Positions 49,202-59,200 of a stretch of 64,000 bases of DNA are shown in pieces; within the stretch, counting starts at the first letter, position 1; the number at the start of each line of letters is the position of its first letter. The position numbers and the translations under genes were made by a program. Source of the stretch: Petrosia ficiformis (taxonomy: Eukaryota; Porifera; Demospongiae; Haplosclerida; Petrosiidae); contig OX345636.1 in NCBI GenBank assembly GCA_947044365.1, positions 35,283,212 through 35,347,211 of the forward strand, given 5' to 3'. The notes under the pieces were generated by a model that saw nothing but the letters and a program-made list of their open reading frames with translations, did no database searches and was not told where the DNA came from.

Positions 49202-49655
49202 TACCATATAGCGGGAAATTTCCGTTGGAAGAAATTTTCGTTAAAAATACAAAAAGCTTTTAGAATAAATTTTCCTTGAAATCAATTTCGTTGGCGAGCG
49301 GTTGATCGACCATAGCAGTTAGCCACACCTTTTTAAAAAAAATTAATTTGTGTTAGCTATCATTATTCTAGTTCTTACTGCTTCATTGGCATCCTTTATA
49401 GCCTCTGGCTTAACTATGTCTGATAGCGGTACCTTGGGGTCCGGAAGAGATGAATCAGGCTTAAAATACCGATAAAGAGCCATCGCTAGTAAACAATAAT
49501 AACACACGTGTGAGAGGTGTGACTTTGAAACCACACATGACTGTCGCAAAATTTTCCTCGAGTCAAATTTTTGTTGATTCAAATTTTTGTTGCCCTCAAC
49601 TGCCAACGAAAATAACGAAATTTTGCACCCAACGAATATTTCCCGCTATACGGTA
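49202..49655. mobile_element. TIR element TACCRTATAGCGGGAAAT carrying an exon
   Basis: Left TACCATATAGCGGGAAATTT and inverted right TACCGTATAGCGGGAAATAT pair over ~40 bp. Inside, on the minus strand, ATG 49483 opens MALYRYFKPDSSLPDP then VPLSDIVKPEAIKDANEA and meets a GTAAGA donor at 49378. This resembles the start of a protein family frequent among sponge transposon genes. It is a deletion derivative. Confidence 0.7.
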
Positions 49656-50116
49656 ACATTATATATATATATATATATAATATTATATATATATAATTAT
49701 ATATATAATTATATATATATATATGGTTCTGTCACACTTAAGAATCCAATAATTAAATGTAATATGACCACAAGCTGGTATATAAGGCACATTCATGATA
49801 GTGCAGAGTAGCTCGACAGAAGATACTATGGGAAAGGAATATATGTAATGTCTAGCTGTATTTAGAACAAGAAACATGAAGAAGAAGCTACAGAGCCAGT
49901 TGACAGTGATCAGGTTGTAAAGATGCTAAATGTGGGTGTTGTCACTGAACACTGTATAGTCAAACATTCGCCTTGCAGCTTTCCTGGAACTAGCAAAGCA
50001 TGCTACAGCTTTCTTAGAAGGTAGGTACTCTTCTGTCAAACTAAGTGATATAAAGATTGTGCTATTTAAAATGTGGAAGTTATACAGGCGAGTAAAGATA
50101 AAATGTATAAGATTAA

Positions 50117-50712
50117 CCCATTACAGCACTGAGCTTGTTTTTCAAATTTCTTCTCATTTCCAACACTGGCAAGTCTATTGCATATATTTTGGCCACCGTT
50201 CCCTTTCTCTACCCCAAACTTGGCTCCTTTTCCGACATGGAGTACTACTTCTACCAACTTTCTTACCGGGACTTGAAAGTGCCCAAGCACTTTGTGGGAT
50301 TAAATCAAATGCAGTGCTCTTCCTCCTTTGACTGGAACTGGGACAAACAAAATGATCCCATTGCATGTTGGTACCAGCTACACCCACGATTTCAGGTTTT
50401 ACAGCAATGGAAATGCCTCAGGCACCCACCAGAGCACATGGGTGGGGTCACTGAAACCACAATTAGCGTGCTCGGCGAAGGGGCACAGCCCCTTTTGAAC
50501 CCCAATTAACGAGGACCCCCCTTTAAAATCCCCCCTGTAGTCGTTATTTAGGGTAAAGGGCGGCCGAAAAACCAGCAACTTTTTTTGCCATTTTCATGGG
50601 CTTGTGCCTGACACCAATTACAAGGATTTGGAGGGCTTTCTAATGCTAGGAACACACTCCGAACCACGTAGGGGTGAAACGTCACATATATGTGACATCA
50701 GTCTTCTAAGGG
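50117..50712. mobile_element. piggyBac-like MITE with TTAA target sites
   Basis: 596 bp flanked exactly by TTAA (50113-50116, 50713-50716). Ends CCCATTACAGCACTGA and inverted CCCTTAGAAGACTGA are compatible TIRs. TTAA plus CCC...GGG is diagnostic of piggyBac-type insertion. Plus-strand open frames here are shadows; no transposase is seen. Inverted relative at 26860-27497. Confidence 0.85.
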
Positions 50713-50916
50713 TTAAAGATTTTATGAACTTGTCAATAGTGAAAACTTTTGTCAGTGTAGAACATGACATTTCAGGGTTGGAACCAGGCCCTTCTCTGCC
50801 TGTGTGTTGTAATATGTATAGGCTTGGTCTTCAGGCTAATTGCATTTTATATATCTAAAGACACAAAAGCGTATTCTTTGATTATTTTACCCTAGTCTCT
50901 CACTGTTGACACATTG

Positions 50917-51330
50917 CTAAAAGGTGGAAACATCTTGAGATACTGTGATAGAATTTGTGATGGTCAATATTATTAATTGATGAATTCACACGACAGAGTA
51001 ACCATAAGTAACAAATTTGAAATTGTTGAGGAGCATTTTGTTTGTAACTTTTCTAGGTATATTATATATTATATTTACAATTTCCAAATACTTAGGATCA
51101 AACTTATTTTGTAGGATAGAAGAAACCCACAGATAACACAATGCCAATTCTTCATTGTTACAGAAGGTAGAGTGTTGGAAAGTTCTGTGTTTTCTAGTTA
51201 CAATATTTGTATAGTAAAAGTCACAGGACACAAGAACAAACCAACTTGATTGGATCTGCTGAAACTCCTGCAGCATTTCACAAATTCTGTCACAGTTTCT
51301 GCAGGTGTTTCCTACTTCTAGTGATACATT
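50917..51330. mobile_element. Second copy of CTGGGGAAACTGTGA-family TIR element
   Basis: Left ACTGTGATAGAATTTGTGA and inverted right AACTGTGACAGAATTTGTGA. The interior aligns loosely with 23296-23768 (GTCAATTAATTGATGAATTC-like, AAAGTCACAGGACACAAGAA-like). Confidence 0.65.
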
Positions 51331-51761
51331 TGCTAAACGAGAATGACTTTACCCGTAACATGACATTATAAATTAACTATAAAACACCGCATAAAATGTG
51401 AATATTAATTATTATGTCTACATATATTTAGCGTATAAATGTGAATATTAATTATTACGTCTACATATATTTAGCATATAAATGTGAATATTAATTTGAG
51501 ACTAAGTCTAAACTTATCATTTGTGATTGAAAAAGTCAGTCAAGAGGGCATTGCTGCTTACAAATTCGAAGGCTCGTCTCTCTACTTTCCTGCTGCTAAA
51601 ATATATAGCTCAACTATCCTTTAATTCATCAAGTATCTTCTTTGCATTTATGCAGCCTATGTGTCAAAGTTGTGAATTGCTAGCTGCCTAACGTACGCAA
51701 GCTAGCAAAAGCAACTTTACGTGGGTGTGTCGAGAATAATCAATTCACTCACCACAAAAAG

Positions 51762-51842
51762 TGCTGTTTGTGAATAGTTAATTTTATTGCACATGCGCAT
51801 ACCGATGCACATGTGCAATAAAATGAATTATTCACAAACAGT
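51762..51842. repeat. Hairpin with ~35-bp arms
   Basis: CTGTTTGTGAATAGTTAATT and TTATTGCACATGCG are mirrored by ATGTGCAATAAAATGAATTA and TTCACAAACAG. Confidence 0.7.
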
Positions 51843-52508
51843 AATTATCGTTTAAATGCAGTTTATACGCTACGAGTAAAGAACAATACAGTTAGTTTCA
51901 CTGTACAGTCCTTCTACAAAGACAAAACATGAACTTTATTGTCACATACTGTATATAGACCCTCACAAAAAGAAGGAAGGTCTAGTGACAATGATATTAC
52001 TATTGAAGGTGGGCGTTAATTGAACACAGCCCTCATGAATAATTAATAGTGCAAACATTTTTGGCTGCCAAAATTGGATATCTTCTTAAGCCCCCCTCAC
52101 TGAACTGCTTGCTATGCCTATGAAAGCAATAGAACCAATCATTCCTCAATGAGAGTGAAAGGGCTAAAGGGTTTGCCTGTGAGATTAAGTCTAACCATGT
52201 TGACTTAACTCATGTACATGGTAAATTACTGATCAACTGTTTACTATCTGCATGTGAAACTAACTTGCCTGGAACAACTTAATGGTCAATCTTGATAGAA
52301 AGTACTTCTTCCTTTTTGTGATCACAAGACAAAAATATCGTTACAACAAATGTCAAACCTTCAATGTCACAGCAGCCACGCCCTAACTGCAAAAAAATAC
52401 TGAATAAATGAATATACATAATAATGGAACTGCAACACAACCTTAAAACTATAAAGATAATATGTCATTGCATACCTTCAAATGATTCAAACTGAAAAGA
52501 ATTGAACG

Positions 52509-52722
52509 AGACACACCCAAACTAAGCTTGGGTGGGGTGTATGGTGAAAACGCGTCACATGACTCAAGCTTACAACCAATCAGATGGCCAGGTCCATGAT
52601 CTGCAAACTTCTCGTCACGCCCCTAGCATTTTCGCACTCTCTGATTGGTTGTAAGATTGAGTCATGTGACGCGTTTTCATAATACACCCCACCTAAGCTT
52701 AGTTCGGGTGTGTCTAGTTCCA
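52509..52722. mobile_element. MITE with ~75-bp TIRs
   Basis: AGACACACCCAAACTAAGCT, GGGTGGGGTGTAT, AAAACGCGTCACATGACTCA and TTACAACCAATCAGA recur inverted at the right end. The centre (~60 bp) is unique. No protein is encoded. Confidence 0.85.
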
Positions 52723-53689
52723 GAGTGATTTTATTCACATATCTTGATCAGAAGGCTACAATACTCGATTATCGCGTACCGTCTGATTTGTTTGCAGCGA
52801 ACGCGTTCCTGATTTGCTTGGATAGTATGTAACAGAGCATGCTAAAACCACTTAGTCAGGTGTGGCCTGACTCATGCGTTTACGAACGCAAGGGTCAGTG
52901 CACGCCTGACTAAAACCACTTGCTTTCCACTCCTAGTCTTTTCAAATGCATCAACAAAAAGACTTCCTATATTTCTATATCTGATGTCATTGGAATCGTT
53001 GTTTCAGCTTGTGTGTCTGACTGTCTGTATTGATAGCTGTGATTACTACTGTATCTAACATAAAACTGTTTCAGATAAACTGGTACGTGATTTATCTTTA
53101 TGATATAATTCATCATGAAAAAGGTTTTATGATACACTGACATTTTACTATTATAATCCATCTTGACTTCCGTATGCAGAACTTGATAATTATTTTCATA
53201 AATTAATCTTTACATTAACCTAGTCACAATAACTCAACTTGTACTTAGTTTAGTTTGAATCTGTCTTTATTGTTCTCTTCCAGTTATAATTATTTTATAT
53301 AAATTATGACACTATTGCTTGTATCACTCAGTACAAGAACTAGTTGTATACTCAGTTATTCCATATTGTGTTTTCACTATTCATAGTGGAGGTTTCTTGA
53401 ATTTATTGTGTTACTATAAAGTTCAAGAAACCTCTACTATGAATTGTATACTCAGCTCAAGAATTTGGAACTCCACTCATACAACATAATCATAATCATT
53501 AGACACAGATGTCAGAACAGAAACACAAAACACAAGATCAATAACAACATATAACTGAAATTATGGATGAAAGAACTCTATTACTAGTTAAATTTAACTT
53601 CTCAAAATTAGTTAATTATTTCACTAAAAGGGATTTAATAATGAGTGAGCCAATAGTGACTAAAAGTGGTTTTATAGTCATACTAAACC

Positions 53690-53749
53690 TTAGTCTGGCA
53701 TTGCCGCCCCTTCCTTTCAATGCGAAGGGGTGGCAACGCCAGACTAACT
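53690..53749. repeat. Hairpin element TTAGTCTGGC
   Basis: TTAGTCTGGCATTGCCGCCC and GGGTGGCAACGCCAGACTAA are inverted, with the loop CTTCCTTTCAATGCGAAGGG. A second palindrome, AGGTTTCTTGAA/TTCAAGAAACCT, lies at ~53388-53426. Confidence 0.7.
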
Positions 53750-54339
53750 AAACCTCTGCCTACTTTCATATCTTCCTTCAGCATACAAAAATTAGTAATT
53801 AAACTACTTTCTATGTGTTTACAAATTCCTAAAGGATGGAGTATATTGCAGATTTAAATTTTATACACAGAGACTTAGTTGAATGTAAGCCAAGAATGCA
53901 TACATGTCTTGTACGTGTACGTTCAGCTGAATCCATGAATGTCATCACTGTGTATCCATGTATATAGAGTGTAATTTCAAATACACTAAGTAAGTGTTAA
54001 TGTGTAGAAAACAATGGGTTGACTGGGGCATTTGTTACTAGTTAATTAGCATTATATGAAAGAAATAAAACTTGAATCCACTATACTACTATAGCTCACA
54101 AGTTCAAACACTAAATTGCTGCTATATATACACAAATAAGAATACGATATACTCTTTTTATTAACTACTACCCTCCAGCAATGGAGTGCTTTCTTTGGTA
54201 TGAAATACACAAGAGCAAGGTAAATGAAGAAAAAGCAAACAAAACCACCAAAAAAATGCAACAAAATACAAAAAAAAGAAATTAATTATAACTGTATGAT
54301 TGGTACGGCTTTAGTGATAATATTTATTTCTTGTAATTT

Positions 54340-56220
54340 CAGACAATATTTATTGTACATTAATAAGAAACAAAATGAAACTAACTGCTTCCCTATAACT
54401 ATAGCTATGTGCTGCATATTTTGCTAGTTATATTCAGTATGCATGGTACCAGTGATACTGAAGTGGTTAGTTTAATTTGATGCTAATGTATCATCCTGAT
54501 CATGTTTGTGTTATACTTTGCTTTGACATCCCTACATTTACTTTCATTTCTTTAGTGTATTAATGATATGGTTATTGTAACGTAGCGATCATGACCTATT
54601 GGATAATTTGTTAATTAAATTGTTTATAACAAAGTATACCCTTGCCTGCGGCCATACCACGTGAATACACCGGTTCCCCGAAGTAAAGCAACATCGGGCT
54701 AAGTACGGAGACCGCCTGGGAATCACCGGTGCTACAGGCTTTTTTTTATTTGTTTTTGCTGAACAGCAGAGCAAAGTACCATTAATTGGATTTACTCCAA
54801 TTTACCATGGATATCAATGTTATATATAATTGCAATTGTACATTTTACTGGCCACACATGTATTGCCATATCGAAGAAAATTAACTTGTTGGAACAAGGT
54901 CTTTTTTTTTTAGTTTGAAAGTGGGGAGAGAGGGCTTAACACTCCATGTTCCTTATTATCATCATACTAGTTGTTCGGTCATCATCTCCTTAAAGTAACA
55001 CTGAATATATACAAGCTTAAAAGTTTACACCTCATCTTAATATTTGTTCTGAGTGACTGTGTACACAATCCTGTGTTGTCTTAAACTCTGATGTGATGCA
55101 TTCTTCCATTTAACTTAATTCTGTAATCTGATTGTGCAATACTACCGTTAAATTACATTGGTGGTTGAAAAATAGTATCATAATGTTATACACAATCCAA
55201 TTGCAAATTGCATTTCAAGGACCATAAACAACTTTACAATAAATAATATCGGAGTTATAATACATTATTCTATGAGGGTAGATTGTAAACAATAAGTTGT
55301 TTATCATCTGATACCGAGGCTGCTCTTGTTCCTGTTGGATTATAGCACACACCCCAAACCTGAGGAAGGAAAAAAAAAAGTGAATACTTTCAGCTACTAC
55401 AAATGAGTGTGGGAAAGAACCTTGTTCTGAACAATTGTGATTACACAATGGGAGATATCACCAAACCATGACTAGTTTAATGCCAGCAAATATAATTACG
55501 TGTAAATTGTTATTCTGAGAGAGGGGGACCAATTCAAGGGTATGGCAAGTAAACAATCTGCAGATAAGCTATTGCTATGGCATCCTTAGTCTCTCCTCTG
55601 CCAGTCAACTCTGAATGGAAAGTGAGTCTAGTATTTAAAGTCCAAATATTTACTTTTCACATTTTCCTGGTACGGAATTTAGAACTGCAATCTGATCAGA
55701 TAGTGTTCATACTTTCTCAGGCTTCAAAATGGATTTTAGTACTTTTAAGTGGTTAGTTTTTTGCATTCTTTTGGTAGTAATTGAATTTTTGCATTAGAAT
55801 TATGCCACTTTGTGACAAACGTTTAGACTTTAAATATCAGACCGTCTCCCCACCATGCATAGTAAGTAGGGCGAGGAGAGGGTAGGAATGAGACTATTGA
55901 GAAGAAAGTAACTGTATGTTATTCACCATGATGAATGATACATGATACTATAACAGTTATAAAACAATGTAATATAATGATAACGATGATAAAGTAGGTT
56001 GCTCATGAATAAATTTAATTAATATACATGTAGTATTACTCACTTGATCAGAATGATCTTTAAATGTATGTTCACACTGTCTTGAAGTTGTGTCCCAAAC
56101 TTTAACCGTCTTGTCACTAGAACTATTATAAGGAAGACATTTATTTTTTATAAATTCCTAACGACAATCTGTACAAAATGTATTTGTACATATAAAATGT
56201 AATTTGGTAATAGTTTGGAA
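54340..56220. repeat. Segmental duplication, block B (better preserved)
   Basis: Counterpart of 32400-34990; carries the functional-looking WDR61 3' exons and the 54644 5S copy. Just upstream (54299-54344) it resembles the intron before the kinase DFG exon, but that exon is missing: TTTCAG runs straight into ACAATATTTATTGTAC, which matches 32499 onward. Confidence 0.75.
54644..54740 (+). rRNA. 5S rRNA-like sequence, internally deleted
   Basis: The sequence begins GCCTGCGGCCATACCACG, continues through AAGTAAAGCAACATCGGGCT (box A region) and GGAGACCGCCTGGGAATCACC (box C region), and ends GTGCTACAGGCT plus a run of T (the Pol III terminator). This is the eukaryotic 5S rRNA layout, but at ~97 nt it is ~23 nt short; about 10 nt after GGTTCCC and two smaller pieces near the intermediate element are missing. 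The 5' and 3' ends still pair (GCCTG/CAGGC). It is probably a pseudogene or a 5S-derived repeat. Confidence 0.7.
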
Positions 56221-59200
56221 GTTACATTGTAGATATACAACAATAAAATTAGTGATGCACTGGTAGGAGATTTTATCAACATTCCAATAAATTGATAATT
56301 ATTTTAGATTATCGATACCGATCCGATAATATATCTACACTGTACCTTCTAGTTTCTGATTCTTCGAATGGAAACAATGTTCTTGTGATTATAACTTAAT
56401 TATAATCACAAGAAATGTATTACACTATCTGTTACATCTTCCAGAAATACATGTAACCATGGCAATACTGATCTGATATCGGTGCATCACTAATTAAAAA
56501 TATGAAATTGAAGTACATCTACTACTAACGTAATTATAATTAATCATGGCAGGGTAATCACTATGATTGATTTCACCAGTAAATGATGCATATTTATGAC
56601 TTATTGACCCTCCCCTTTCAGGAGAGGTACAGTAAATGGTTTGGAAAAATCTCTGTCCATGTGTCTGTGTGTCCACGTGTCTGACCCTACTGTATCTCAA
56701 AAACCGGACACTCCTACTAGAGTTCCATACTTGGCATCTGTACACTCCTCTGAAGTGGCATAAACGAGCACTCACTAATATTTTCTCCATTATACTAGAA
56801 GCTACGTGTATCAAAAAGGGCAAGAAAACCCCTAGGTGTGGCTTCTCTCAGTCTTCCAGACTATTCCTGCATCTAACAAAGCACGAGTTTTATGTCATTG
56901 GCTGTCTTAACAACCGCTCTTTCCAGCAAAGCAAGTTAGAAACTTTAACATGTACATATATACTTCGAAAGTTATAAAGCTTACAAAACTTTCACGAAAC
57001 ACCCTGCCCATACATGAAGTTATAGCATATTTTAACTTGTATATAAATCTGCAACCATTAGGGAAGGGAGGGTCATGCAACATTTAGTTGCTCTATATTT
57101 ATAACATTGTTATTATGATGCAAATAAAGTTCAAACCAAGTTTACTAGATATTCATGAAACATTACTTTGGATATAACAGATACAGCTTGTGTTGTACGT
57201 GCATAGTGTATTTACATGTACCTCAAGTCAATCTGATTCACTCAGTTCACAAGTACAGAGTGATTACCACAATCATTTAAATACACAATGGCAAATTTAA
57301 AACTATGAATGAACTACATGAGTTCAATGGCTGAAGAACTTTAAGGGGACTACCAAATGGTAAAATAGCTTGTGAAGTAGAATTAGTAACCAGGTCAGGA
57401 GACTTACCAGCCACTAATAGATTACTGACTGCAGTGTGTTGTTGCTCAAATATTCGTTTGTAACTTCTCAAGCACATCGCCACTCCAACAACATCTTGAA
57501 ACAAGTTTAAACTAAACTTTAAAATTAGTTTTTAACGATATTCAGAGATTATATCTCTTTGTAAGATTGGCAATTTAGAGGTTGAAATTCTGGATCTATA
57601 TTCTCTTTATCAACCTTCTGATATGTATTAGTAATCCTAGCTCTGCTTTCTTTGTCCCTAGCTGTCGACTAGCTCAAGCTCGTTGGGGTCTATGACATCA
57701 TACATTTACTATGGAAACGTAAATGATGCACAGGATACTAGGAAACCATATGGCTTTCTGAAATTTAAACCTATTAGAACATGCCACATTCCTTGGGCTA
57801 TATCGTCTATACACTCAATGATATTCAAACTCCTTCGAGCTATGCTCTCAAGATTATGAATATCATCTCGTGTATAGACAATACACCTCTCAGTGTGGTG
57901 TGTTCTAACATGTTATATAACAGTATTGGTTACATTTTCCAGTAACCATGGCAGATTATCAGTGCATCACTAATTAAAAATATGAAATTGAAGTTCAACT
58001 ACTAGCACACATTATGACAGGGTAATCACTATGATTGGTTTCACCAGTAAATGATGCATATTTATGATTTATTGTAGCATTGTTATTATATACAGTGGAA
58101 CCTCACTTATCCACACCTCGACTATCCGGCTGCTCAGATTATCTGGCGTTAAGCGCGAGCTGCTGCAAATTCTAATTAACGCCCAGAATACGTGCATAAA
58201 CAAAAAAAAATGGCCAGTTGTCCTAGTAAGAAAAGAAGACGTGTAGTTCTCACCTTGGAGAAAAAGCTTATCATTCTAGAGCGCCTTAAAAAAAGGAACA
58301 ACGCAAGAAGAACTTGCTGGTGAGTATGGTGTTGGGTGTTCAACAATCGGTGATATCAAGAAGAGCGAAGAGAAACTAAAGTCATTTTCATCAACGATGG
58401 AATCTTTGGCCATGAACTAAAAAGGACGAAAGATAATGCGTTTGGGTACAGTATAGAATGTTATACATGCAGTGCTGCTATGCTTCACATATCTGGCAGT
58501 TTCACTTATCCAGCAAGGAGGGATGGAATAGTGTCTTTTGATTACTATATTGCTATCAGCACACACACACATGCAGGCAGTACAAACATGTTTTAGGAAT
58601 GAATTCAATGAAGGAAGAAGCCACGAGTGTGCTTGATGACATACATATAGACCCATATAGCTGTTGAACCGTATATGATTCGTAATTATAAAAATTTTTG
58701 TTTGTACATGTATCTATCTAGTTATCAACATGTACATACATATACATGTTTATGCATATACATGTATGTAACTACGTATGTATTTGTCCATATCAAGGAA
58801 TATTAAAGTAGCTGTTTTACAACATGGAATCGTTAGTTTCGTTACATCCTCAGGAAGGAGGGATGGAATAGTGTCTTTTGATTACTATATTGCTATCAGC
58901 ACACACACACATGCAGGCAGTACAAACATGTTTTAGGAATGAAGGAAGAAGCCACGAGTGTGCTTGATGACATACATATAGACCCATATAGCTGTTGAAC
59001 CGTATATGATTCGTAATTATAAAAATTTTTGTTTGTATCTATCTAGTTATCAACATGTACATACATATATGTCTATGCATATACATGTATGTAACTATGT
59101 ATTTGTCCATATCAAGGAATATTAAAGTAGCTGTTTTACAACATGGAATCGTTAGTTTCGTTACATCCTCAGGAAGGAGGGATGGAATAGTGTCTTTTGA

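Noticed and set aside
50135..50509. 124-codon plus-strand ORF
   Set aside because: It is inside the TTAA-bounded MITE, with no splice context, and the frame is not kept in the other copy.
56494..56977. Overlapping ORFs of 109 and 113 codons on opposite strands
   Set aside because: They lie in repeat sequence related to GTGTGTCTGTGTGT-type dispersed copies and have no recognisable domain.
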